Origin: Halodesulfovibrio aestuarii
Lineage (GTDB): Bacteria > Desulfobacterota > Desulfovibrionia > Desulfovibrionales > Desulfovibrionaceae
Reading direction: 5' to 3' (one strand)
DNA length: 64,000 nucleotides
Assembly: GCF_050571805.1 (NCBI RefSeq)
Contig: NZ_CP192219.1
Part shown: positions 42,701 to 51,260 of the stretch, in pieces
Layout: each line of letters opens with the position of its first letter
Position numbering within the stretch: the first letter of the stretch is position 1
Translations under genes and position numbers: made by a program
The notes under the pieces: model-generated
Told to the model about the DNA's origin: nothing
The model's input: only the letters and a program-made list of their open reading frames with translations
The model's database searches: none

Positions 42701-45334
42701 TTATTTTTCAATAATCGGATGATGCGCTGAGTCATATTTACTCATTTCCATAGTATGGCATACACAATTGTCTTCGGCGCCAAGCGGTGCTGCATACTTC
42801 TGATACTGCAGCGGTGTTATGTTATTCAGAGATTCACCGTAGCCGTTGTCTGCCTGATAAAGAGCATGCGTCGAACCATGACATGCTTCACACATCACAG
42901 CTTCCATGTCATCCTTTCTGTTTTTAAAAAGCCCCTGCGGATCCTTCGTCCATCCGTTAACAGCCGAGGCATCACTATCCGGTGACTCAAAATAGGAATG
43001 GCATACGCCACAATCCGGTTCATTCACCCAAGCCTCGCGCGGAACCACGTCATCTAATTTTGCGGATGCGCGCGGGATCAAATTCGCCATAAGCTGTTTT
43101 GCTTGTGGCTTACCCTTTTCTTTTTCCGCCTTGAGCAAACTTAACGCGTGATCTTCAATTGTTCCATGGCAATTTATACAGGTTATCTCACGATCAACGT
43201 GCAGCCCGCGCATTCCCTGTGTATTTGTGTTGTGTCCGGCTGGATGACAACTTTCACATGTTATGTCATCACGATCCGCTAAGTAGTTTGCATGCCAGCC
43301 GTGCATAGCCGCTGAAAATCCTAGAACCTGTTTCTTACCGGCATCGCCTGTGCGAGTGGATCCGTGACAGGATTGACACTTAGGCGGGGCGCCTCGGTCA
43401 CTGTCTTCTACCAGTCTGGTTCCGTTAATCTTATCGTGCGCAACAAGAATGTTGTCTGCAGTTTTATTGGAAATACCTGCAGTCTCAGCTACACGCCATG
43501 GTCCGTCATGGCACTTACGGCAGCCCCATTCTGTTGAAACTGGAACAGCCACTCTGGTTGCAGCAAGCAGTTTTCCGTCAGCAGTCCGCGCTTCGACGTT
43601 TAACAATGGGTACGGGTTTACTATGCCATCATCAGAATATGGAAAGACTGGCAACGAACAAGCAATGAAGGCTCTGTTTTCCTCGTCGAGCTTAAAAGTA
43701 CCAATGAGATTTGTTTCGCAGATGCCAGTGTCTGACGGCAAGTCTTTGCCTGTAAGTTGCTTTGCATAATTCCAGAAGGTCACGTGCTCTGCCGGTGTGG
43801 AGAATGCTTTCTCTATTCTGTAGGTAAGTGTCACACCTTCTGTGACAATTTCTGGAACTTCATCCCGCAGAAACAGCTGAGCACGGATGGTTGAGCCGGG
43901 AATCTGCATAGTAAATTTTGTATAATTGTCGGAAATGGTATTCATACCTTCTGTTGCCCATGCCACAAGCACATACTCAGCTTCTTCCGGATTAAACTCA
44001 GGTAAGACCACACCTTCTTCATGCGGCAGTTTAGCTGGCGCCTCTTCAAGCGGCTTGCCCATAACCGAGGCGAGATATGCTGCTACCGCTTTTTGTTCGG
44101 CATCATTTCCAAGAAACGGCGACATAAATCCACGCAGCTTCCCCTGACCGTTGAACTGCGAAACTAAGCCATAACGGGTGAGCCCTGCTGCCTCTTTTTT
44201 TATAGCAAGCATGGGCCCATTCAGACTGTGGCACGTCATACATTGCACCCGGTAAAGTTCTTCACCCGCTTTTAACAGATTTTCATCTGTAATTTCTTTA
44301 GTACCAATCCACTTTGCATAAGAAAGCATCCCGTTTTCACGGATGGCGTCTGTCTGTGCAACATGCACAGAGTTTGACCACATATATTCATGAATAATAT
44401 ACGGACGTCGTCCTGCTTCACGAATCCATTCGAAGGTGCCAATCTGTCCTATGCCAATAACAAGAAGCACTCCGAGGAGTGCAGGACGCACAGCCTGTGG
44501 CGTGACGAAGACAAAAACCAGAACACCTATGAGAAGGACGGCTGAGAGTGGAAGAAATATTTTTACCAGCTGCGGAGTCTGCGCAGATTTGGTTAACACC
44601 ATGGTAAACTGTGCTGCCGGAAGTGCGACAATGTACCAGACGGCACAAGCGATGAGCAAAGCAAACGGGAACGCAACAAATCGTACGGCGTAACGGAGCA
44701 TCTGCTCGCGCGTTTCTACCTCTGTAATACGATATGCCGTTATCAAGGCAAACAGTCCGGCGAGCATGAGACAGATGGCAAAACGCAATCCGAGAGACGG
44801 CCAGAACGTAGGATTCCAGAAACCGTCCCAGAACGATTGTGTCTCAAGCCATTTCCCCGGAGTCAGCATCATGGAGATAATACCGTTGACGACAACCAGA
44901 GATAAGAACGCAAATAACGCGTAAAACCAGCCGACAATCTGATGATCGCGGCGAGACATTTTGCCAAACCGGTAATGATAGATAAGCAGAGCAACAATTT
45001 CACAAAGGAAAAACACCCATTCTGTTGCCCAGCCAAAACTGAATTTATGCACCAGCACAGATGTTGCAGCCGGCGAAAGCAGCGCGATAGTGACCCAAAT
45101 CCCTACACCTGTCATGCCGCCCGCGACCATGGTCAGTATAAGAAAAAACTTTGTATGACGCTTGACGTACTCAATAATCTGCGGGTTTTCTTCTGCATAG
45201 CCTTTGCGTTCTGCCAGTATGAGGAAGAATCCTCCACCAACGGCAAAATGAGCAATAAACACGTGAAAAATTGACATGCACGCAATGAGCAATCCGCCAG
45301 AAAAAAACGGAAGCCACCAGACTGGATATTCCAT
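42701..45334 (-). CDS. Cytochrome bd-like membrane subunit fused to multihaem cytochrome c
   Basis: An 877-residue protein. Residues 1-305 have about eight transmembrane segments and resemble the CydA fold (HVFIAHFAVGGGFFL; AGGMTGVGIW; GWATEWVFFLCEIVALLIYH), but without the long quinol loop of true bd oxidases. A monohaem c domain follows (CMTCH, 365-369), then an all-beta-looking domain (about 455-600) and six further CxxCH sites at 605, 653, 693, 719, 775 and 815. Near the C-terminus is CVCH (857-860), one residue short of a normal haem site. The ATG at 45334 has GGGGAGG, one base after the partner gene stops. Likely a quinol:periplasmic electron carrier reductase or the reverse (inference). 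Confidence 0.8.
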   Translation of the reverse strand: MEYPVWWLPFFSGGLLIACMSIFHVFIAHFAVGGGFFLILAERKGYAEENPQIIEYVKRHTKFFLILTMVAGGMTGVGIWVTIALLSPAATSVLVHKFSFGWATEWVFFLCEIVALLIYHYRFGKMSRRDHQIVGWFYALFAFLSLVVVNGIISMMLTPGKWLETQSFWDGFWNPTFWPSLGLRFAICLMLAGLFALITAYRITEVETREQMLRYAVRFVAFPFALLIACAVWYIVALPAAQFTMVLTKSAQTPQLVKIFLPLSAVLLIGVLVFVFVTPQAVRPALLGVLLVIGIGQIGTFEWIREAGRRPYIIHEYMWSNSVHVAQTDAIRENGMLSYAKWIGTKEITDENLLKAGEELYRVQCMTCHSLNGPMLAIKKEAAGLTRYGLVSQFNGQGKLRGFMSPFLGNDAEQKAVAAYLASVMGKPLEEAPAKLPHEEGVVLPEFNPEEAEYVLVAWATEGMNTISDNYTKFTMQIPGSTIRAQLFLRDEVPEIVTEGVTLTYRIEKAFSTPAEHVTFWNYAKQLTGKDLPSDTGICETNLIGTFKLDEENRAFIACSLPVFPYSDDGIVNPYPLLNVEARTADGKLLAATRVAVPVSTEWGCRKCHDGPWRVAETAGISNKTADNILVAHDKINGTRLVEDSDRGAPPKCQSCHGSTRTGDAGKKQVLGFSAAMHGWHANYLADRDDITCESCHPAGHNTNTQGMRGLHVDREITCINCHGTIEDHALSLLKAEKEKGKPQAKQLMANLIPRASAKLDDVVPREAWVNEPDCGVCHSYFESPDSDASAVNGWTKDPQGLFKNRKDDMEAVMCEACHGSTHALYQADNGYGESLNNITPLQYQKYAAPLGAEDNCVCHTMEMSKYDSAHHPIIEK

Positions 45335-45335
45335 G

Positions 45336-46397
45336 CTATGCCTCCCCGTTGCTACGCATTGCAAGTTTAATCATATACGCAATAGCAATAAGCCCAAGAA
45401 CAAGAGAAATAATAAACATCAGGAAAGGAGAATACTCCGCTTGAACTGGAAGAGCTGCGATGCCACCGTAAGGATCGAGCATGGCTTTGCGGACAAGAGC
45501 CCGTAAACTTGCCATCACAAGAACGGTGACGAGTAGCGCGCTAATGGTGCCGTACAGATTCCGTGATGCAGCCTCAAAGAGGAGCAGAGCAACAATGGCC
45601 AAACCGACTAAAAGTGCACCTGTGTAAAATTCCGACCCACCGGAAAAAAGCCAACGCACTGGCTCCGGTAAGGCAAAAAACAGAGTTACGCCGACCATGA
45701 GTTGCGCCAGCGTGGCGATCAGGAAAATATTCAGCCCCAGCCGTTCTTCACTGATAGCCAATTCCTGAGATTCTCTTACAATTATATGGCGAGCAACAAT
45801 GGCCAAGACAAGCCCGCCTACAGCGATGGATGCAACCACAACATGCAGGTATCGCAACCAGACCGTTGGGTCGCCAAAGTTAAGGAGCGTCCCATCGGGG
45901 GAGGAAAAATAAGCAGCCCACACATCAGGGCGAAGCATTAGTGTCATATTATTTGAAAAGACAAGCCCGACACAGAGCATAGCAACAGTACTTATAAAAA
46001 TAGATGCGGAAAATTTTGTATGTCTCCCGTATCGCGCGGCAAAAAAATACAGAGCAGAATAAGCAATAATCGCCAGAAAAACGATGCTCAGCCAATACAC
46101 AGCCATTAGAATAGAACTTGGGTACACGAATTGCCCATAAAGCATCTGGATAAACAAGAGAGGCGCAACGCCTAAGTTGACCGCAAAGGCAAAGATTGAA
46201 GGCAATACCTTTGCTATTTTTTTTATTGAAAGACTTTTTTTATTCACAACACTGCGGACAGAGCAGACAAAGGCCCCTCCAAGGACTGCACTCATTAGAA
46301 GAATATGCAAGGCGAACGTTATTATCAGAAGTCCTTCCAGCCAACCGGCAGCTACTGGAATGGACTCTGGAGCAGGAATAAGAGCAGAAGCTTGCAT
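45336..46397 (-). CDS. Multi-pass membrane partner subunit of the bd-like/multihaem complex
   Basis: A 353-residue inner membrane protein with about nine hydrophobic helices (LEGLLIITFALHILLMSAVLGGAFV, SILMAVYWLSIVFLAIIAY, TLAQLMVGVTLFFAL and others). Histidines in helices (ALHILLM, YLHVVVAS) and DPTVWLRYLHVVVAS may bind haem b. It ends one base before the start of the fusion gene, with AAGGAG before its own ATG, so both make one complex. I see no close match to CydB; it may be a divergent second copy of the bd-like fold. Confidence 0.72.
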   Translation of the reverse strand: MQASALIPAPESIPVAAGWLEGLLIITFALHILLMSAVLGGAFVCSVRSVVNKKSLSIKKIAKVLPSIFAFAVNLGVAPLLFIQMLYGQFVYPSSILMAVYWLSIVFLAIIAYSALYFFAARYGRHTKFSASIFISTVAMLCVGLVFSNNMTLMLRPDVWAAYFSSPDGTLLNFGDPTVWLRYLHVVVASIAVGGLVLAIVARHIIVRESQELAISEERLGLNIFLIATLAQLMVGVTLFFALPEPVRWLFSGGSEFYTGALLVGLAIVALLLFEAASRNLYGTISALLVTVLVMASLRALVRKAMLDPYGGIAALPVQAEYSPFLMFIISLVLGLIAIAYMIKLAMRSNGEA

Positions 46398-46833
46398 TAA
46401 TTCTCCTTACAAAATGTGCTGCAAAAAAATTGTAAACAGTTTCATGCAGCTTTATTTGTTTTTTCTCTTTTTTGTTCTCTTGTTTTATTCTATCAAAGAG
46501 GGTACGTGCCGCTACAGCACAAGTCGTTGGCGCAGTAGAGTGCATGGCAAGACCATGTATAAACATTGGTGCAGTGGACTGAAAAACACACAGCACGTTT
46601 GCCAACGAAACAACGCATGCACATTAGTCTGTATGCGTATTATGCGCGGTTTCTAATAATATGAGGATACCGCACTGTATACTACTATGTATTGTCTGTA
46701 TTCAGATGAAATCTGAATATAAAATTCTGGTAGTAAGCGAGTTATACATGGCAAAATATTTTTTGTTTTGTTCAATAGATGTTCAAAAACTCTTGATTGC
46801 ATGCTCAGGCGTTGAGATTCAACCAGAGGAAAT
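46398..46833. other. Divergent intergenic region between the cytochrome operon and coaX
   Basis: 436 bases that must hold two divergent promoters. AT-rich, with no convincing coding frame and no motif I can name. Confidence 0.45.
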
Positions 46834-47622
46834 ATGACTAACACTGTTTTATTATTTGACATTGGTAATACCAATATTAAAATTGGTATTACACAAAGAG
46901 AAGATCTCGCCACAACATATGTCTTACCCACAGATCCGCACCAGACAGCTGATTCTATTGGGTTTCGCATTTTAGACGTTCTCTCGCACATGTCTATTTC
47001 TCCCGACGAAATCATGGCGTGTATCGGCAGTTCCGTTGTTCCGGATATGAACCCGATTATCCGCAAAGCTGTTAAGCGGTATCTTAATCAGGGGCTCTTA
47101 CTTGCACCGGAAGACATTCCTATCCCATTAGAAAATCGGTACACAAGGCCGGAACAGGTCGGTGCAGACCGGCTTGTAGGCGCATACGCAGCCAGAAAGC
47201 TGTGCCCAGAAGCCCGCTCCATTGTTTCTGTAGATTTCGGTACCGCTACTACCTTTGACTGTGTACAGGATAATGCCTACCTTGGCGGACTAATCTGCCC
47301 CGGCGTCAAGTCTGCGGCCTCTGCACTGGCTAGCAACACTGCAAAACTTCCACAAATCAGCTTAGAAGTGCATAGCGATATGCCGGTTTTCGGACGCAGC
47401 ACATCTACCAGTATTAACCATGGCTTTATCTTTGGCTTTGCGTCTATGACAGAAGGATTATGCAAACGTCTTTCCACTACGCTCGAAGGCCCCATGCAGG
47501 TTGTTGCAACAGGCGGTTTTGCCAAAGATATTGCGCGCGTAACATCATGTTTTAACCACGTCCGCTCCGACCTTTTAATGGAAGGTCTGCGGTTGTTATA
47601 TTTGGAGAGTGGCATCCGGTAA
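46834..47622 (+). CDS. coaX: Type III pantothenate kinase
   Basis: A 262-residue ASKHA-fold kinase that starts coenzyme A synthesis. The phosphate motif DIGNTNIKIG (residues 9-18), GADRLVGAYAAR and VDFGTATTFD are diagnostic of CoaX. GAGGAAAT precedes the ATG. Enolase follows after 77 bases on the same strand, and the two probably share a promoter. The first codons hold a 9-bp inverted repeat (46867-46890) that could fold in the mRNA. Confidence 0.93.
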   Translation: MTNTVLLFDIGNTNIKIGITQREDLATTYVLPTDPHQTADSIGFRILDVLSHMSISPDEIMACIGSSVVPDMNPIIRKAVKRYLNQGLLLAPEDIPIPLENRYTRPEQVGADRLVGAYAARKLCPEARSIVSVDFGTATTFDCVQDNAYLGGLICPGVKSAASALASNTAKLPQISLEVHSDMPVFGRSTSTSINHGFIFGFASMTEGLCKRLSTTLEGPMQVVATGGFAKDIARVTSCFNHVRSDLLMEGLRLLYLESGIR

Positions 47623-47699
47623 CGCACCGTAGCCACAGTAGTTTTATACTATTTGTTAGAAAAGAACGGCCAACAGGCCGGACTACAAGGAGTTATAGA

Positions 47700-48989
47700 A
47701 TGAGTACTATTGTTTCCGTATGGGCAAGAGAGATTTTGGATTCCCGCGGCAATCCAACCGTTGAAGTTGAAGTTTCCCTCGAATCCGGTCACTCCGGCCG
47801 CGCTGCTGTTCCATCCGGCGCGTCCACCGGTACCCGTGAAGCACTTGAACTTCGTGACGGTGATAAAAACCGTTACCTCGGTAAAGGTGTTGAAACCGCT
47901 GTTAACAACGTAATGGGCGAAATCGCAGAAGGCATCATCGGCCTCGACGCTACCCGTCAGGTTAACATCGACAACATCCTCATCGAGCTCGACGGCACCG
48001 AAAACAAAGAACGTCTCGGTGCTAACGCAATGCTCGGCGTTTCCTTAGCAGTTGCACGTGCAGCAGCAAGTTTCCTCGGCCAGCCTCTGTACCAGTACCT
48101 CGGCGGCATCAACGCTAAAGTGCTTCCAGTACCAATGATGAACATCATCAACGGTGGCGAACACGCACCAAACAACCTCGATATTCAGGAATTCATGATC
48201 ATGCCTATCGGTGCTCCTACTTTTGCAGAAGCACTCCGTATGGGCGCAGAAGTATTCCACGCACTGAAAAAACTTCTCTCCAACGACGGTCACGTTACTT
48301 CCGTTGGTGATGAAGGTGGTTTTGCACCTAACCTTGCAAGCCATGCAGAAGCTTTTGACTACATCATGAAAGCTATTGAAGCTGCCGGCTACGTTCCGGG
48401 TAAAGAGATTGCTCTTGCTATCGACGCAGCTGCTTCTGAGTTCTACAAAGACGGCAAGTACGTTCTTGCTGGCGAAAACAAAACCCTTTCTTCTGAAGAA
48501 ATGGTTGACTGGCTCGCTGCATTTACCGAACAGTACCCACTCATCTCCATTGAAGATGGTCTTGCAGAACAGGACTGGGATGGCTGGAAACTTCTTACCG
48601 AGAAGCTCCCTACCACTCAGATCGTTGGCGACGACATCTTTGTAACCAACCCTGAAATCCTTGCTGAAGGTATTGAAGAAGGTTGCGGTAACTCCATTCT
48701 GATTAAACTCAACCAGATTGGTACCCTTACTGAAACTCTCGACACCATCGAAATGGCAAAAGGTGCTGCTTACTCAACCGTTATTTCTCACCGCTCCGGT
48801 GAAACTGAAGACAGCTTTATTGCAGACCTCGCAGTGGCAGTGAACTCCGGCCAGATCAAAACCGGTTCTCTTTCCCGCTCCGACCGTCTCGCTAAATACA
48901 ACCAGCTCCTTCGTATCGAAGAAGACCTCGACGACGACGGCATCTTCTTCGGTCCATTCATGGCAGCCCACTTCGGCCTCAGCGACTAA
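47700..48989 (+). CDS. eno: Enolase
   Basis: A 429-residue glycolytic enzyme that dehydrates 2-phosphoglycerate. MSTIVSVWAREILDSRGNPTVEVEV, the catalytic Glu region SVGDEGGFAPN, metal ligands in SIEDGLAEQDWDG and GDDIFVTN, and ILIKLNQIGTLTET with the catalytic Lys are all present. Codon use is strongly biased, as in other abundant proteins here. AAGGAG precedes the ATG; a strong terminator follows. Confidence 0.99.
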   Translation: MSTIVSVWAREILDSRGNPTVEVEVSLESGHSGRAAVPSGASTGTREALELRDGDKNRYLGKGVETAVNNVMGEIAEGIIGLDATRQVNIDNILIELDGTENKERLGANAMLGVSLAVARAAASFLGQPLYQYLGGINAKVLPVPMMNIINGGEHAPNNLDIQEFMIMPIGAPTFAEALRMGAEVFHALKKLLSNDGHVTSVGDEGGFAPNLASHAEAFDYIMKAIEAAGYVPGKEIALAIDAAASEFYKDGKYVLAGENKTLSSEEMVDWLAAFTEQYPLISIEDGLAEQDWDGWKLLTEKLPTTQIVGDDIFVTNPEILAEGIEEGCGNSILIKLNQIGTLTETLDTIEMAKGAAYSTVISHRSGETEDSFIADLAVAVNSGQIKTGSLSRSDRLAKYNQLLRIEEDLDDDGIFFGPFMAAHFGLSD

Positions 48990-49014
48990 TCGTCGCTCCG
49001 AACAGCACAGCATT

Positions 49015-49047
49015 AAAGCCGGAACGCATAGCGTTCCGGCTTTTTTT
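49015..49047 (+). terminator. Intrinsic terminator of eno
   Basis: AAAGCCGGAACGC pairs with GCGTTCCGGCTTT, with a 3-4-base loop and T7, 26 bases after the eno stop. Confidence 0.93.
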
Positions 49048-49231
49048 GTTTACCTCCGACGGGCAAAGGTTCTGGCCTGCCCCTCTTGCCCCATTACAGT
49101 TTATTCTGGAACGGGGCACATGAAAGGTAGTGGAACATAAACCACAAGATCACATAAAAAACATATATAAATTAACCCACGTGACAACCATGCTACACTC
49201 TCTTGGAATTGCAGATAAGCAGGAGAAATTC

Positions 49232-50422
49232 ATGCGTAAAAAAATAGTCGAGGGCGTTTCATGGGTCGGAAAAATAGACTGGGAAATCCGCACTACACAC
49301 GGAATAGAGTATTCCACGCACAAAGGAACATCATACAATGCGTACCTCATTGAAGATAAGAAAACAGCTTTAGTGGATACTGTATGGGAACCCTATGCAA
49401 AGGAGTTTGTCGACAACCTCAAGCTTGAAATAGACTTAGAGCAGATAGATTACATCATCTGCAATCACGCAGAACCAGACCATAGCGGCGCGTTACCGGC
49501 CTTGATGGAATGTATCCCCGACACACCTATTTACTGCACCAAACAGGCTACCATGTCGCTTCCGGGGCACTATCACCAAAATTGGGATTTTCGTCCTGTC
49601 AACACTGGCGACACTCTAAGCCTCGGACAGAACACACTCACCTTTCATCCCATTCCCATGGTGCACTGGCCGGATTCAATGATGACACACCTTTCCGGTA
49701 AAAACATTCTCTTCTCCAACGACGCCTTTGGACAACACTACGCTCATGAACTGCTTTTCAATGACCTGGCAGACCAATGCACTCTATATGAAGAGGCAAT
49801 CAAGTACTTTGCGAATATCCTTACCCCGTTCAGCTCCATTATAAAAAGCCGCATTGAAGACTTCCTTGCAACCTCACTCCCCGTTGAGCTGATTGCAACA
49901 AGCCATGGTATACTCTGGCACAAAAATCCGGAGCAGATTATCGAACAGTATCTGCAATGGTGTGATGCGTATCAGGAAGACCAGATCACGATTATTTATG
50001 ATTCAATGTACAATTCGACAAAAGTAATCGCAGAAACTATTGCGCACGGAATTTTACAGCACAGTCCTGCAACACGAGTAAAACTTTTTCATGCAGGTAA
50101 AGCGGATAAAAACGATATAATTACAGAAGTATTCCGTTCTAAAGCCGTGCTGCTAGGCTCGCCAACATTCAACAAAGGGCCTCTATCAAGCCTGTCTGCA
50201 CTGATTGAAGATTTTCATGGTTTAAAATTTATGGGTAAAAAAGCAAACGCATTTACGTCGTATGGATGGAGCGGTGAAGCTGCAAAACTGATGCTTGCAC
50301 AACTTATGGATGCAGGTTTTGAAATTACCGGCGACGGGTTTCGTGTAAACTGGAGAATGGATGCCGAAGAACGCCATGCAGCACTGCAATTCGGAGTCGA
50401 TTTTGCCGCGGCAACATTCTAA
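49232..50422 (+). CDS. roo: Flavodiiron protein (rubredoxin:oxygen oxidoreductase type)
   Basis: A 396-residue two-domain enzyme that reduces O2 to water, or NO, using a diiron site and FMN. The metallo-beta-lactamase domain supplies ligands H79-x-E81-x-D83-H84, H145, D164 and H225; the flavodoxin domain begins near 250 (YDSMYNSTKVIAE). These numbers match Desulfovibrio ROO. I start at the ATG at 49232, where AGGAG is present; the frame extends 34 codons upstream. It protects anaerobes from oxygen or nitrosative stress. The P460-type lipoprotein lies downstream. Confidence 0.92.
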   Translation: MRKKIVEGVSWVGKIDWEIRTTHGIEYSTHKGTSYNAYLIEDKKTALVDTVWEPYAKEFVDNLKLEIDLEQIDYIICNHAEPDHSGALPALMECIPDTPIYCTKQATMSLPGHYHQNWDFRPVNTGDTLSLGQNTLTFHPIPMVHWPDSMMTHLSGKNILFSNDAFGQHYAHELLFNDLADQCTLYEEAIKYFANILTPFSSIIKSRIEDFLATSLPVELIATSHGILWHKNPEQIIEQYLQWCDAYQEDQITIIYDSMYNSTKVIAETIAHGILQHSPATRVKLFHAGKADKNDIITEVFRSKAVLLGSPTFNKGPLSSLSALIEDFHGLKFMGKKANAFTSYGWSGEAAKLMLAQLMDAGFEITGDGFRVNWRMDAEERHAALQFGVDFAAATF

Positions 50423-50550
50423 AAAGAACATATTATAAAAAATACGCATTATATAATAAATATAAAACAAAAATCAACAAGTAATAACACACATTGCATA
50501 ATTGTTACTATATACAACAACTAGTTTATTTGACGACGCGGAGGATTATC

Positions 50551-51039
50551 ATGAAACGATGTCTTATGGTTGCCTGCTTCATCATCTCCCTAAGCTTGTT
50601 CACTGCATGTTCATTATTTCAACCTGCCAACATTAAAAAACCTCCGATGACAACGGCCTCCGCACTTTGGCAGTACATAACCATAACAGATCCCTACACA
50701 GAATGGGAACAGTTCGACGACACGGCAGGCATGCAGATCGGCGCACCACCCCACGGACCTCGGATTCAGATATATCCCAATAAAATTGCATCGCGCTCAG
50801 TATACAAAGCGAATGAGGGTTCCATCATTGTAATGGAAAACTATAATAAAGACGAAAAGACACTCCTTACCATAAATCTCATGCAAAAACGCCCAAACTA
50901 CGCCCCTTCCGCTGGAAATTGGTTTTGGGCTGCGTATGAACCGGACGGAACGGTCATTGAGGAAGGTAAAATCAAACGATGTGTTGAATGTCACGTAAGC
51001 ATGGCGTTTGATGATTACACGTTTATTCACCAATGGTGA
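50551..51039 (+). CDS. Cytochrome P460-family lipoprotein
   Basis: A 162-residue exported lipoprotein: signal MKRCLMVACFIISLSLFTAC with lipobox Cys20, then a P460-type domain (YTEWEQFDDTAGMQIGAPPHGP; NYNKDEKTLLTINLMQKRPNYAPSAGNWFWAAYEPDG) ending with a haem c motif CVECH at 144-148. P460 and cytochrome c'-beta bind or oxidise hydroxylamine and NO; whether this one does is open. GGAGG before the ATG at 50551. It is 128 bases after the flavodiiron gene, which supports a shared NO/O2 detoxification theme but not necessarily one transcript. Confidence 0.82.
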   Translation: MKRCLMVACFIISLSLFTACSLFQPANIKKPPMTTASALWQYITITDPYTEWEQFDDTAGMQIGAPPHGPRIQIYPNKIASRSVYKANEGSIIVMENYNKDEKTLLTINLMQKRPNYAPSAGNWFWAAYEPDGTVIEEGKIKRCVECHVSMAFDDYTFIHQW

Positions 51040-51149
51040 TTACGCATAAACGGAATCCTCTCTCCTACTTTCCGTTAAACCTGCTCTAACCTCCCATCCA
51101 GAGCAGTGCAAACTCCGCGTTTGCTGTGGCGTAGGTCGACACAGTAAAC

Positions 51150-51198
51150 AAAAAGGCAGAAGCGTCGATGCATCACGACGCTCCTGCCTTTTTATTTT
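51150..51198. terminator. Bidirectional terminator between the P460 gene and aspS
   Basis: AAAAAGGCAG-A-AGCGTCG pairs with CGACGCT-CCTGCCTTTTT with a small mismatch and an ATGCATCA-type loop. Converging transcripts from both sides end here. Confidence 0.88.
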
Positions 51199-51260
51199 CA
51201 TTTTCTATACCTGACAAATGCAGATACAGAACTGCTTGGACAGAGGGAAAGCTCAGTCTG

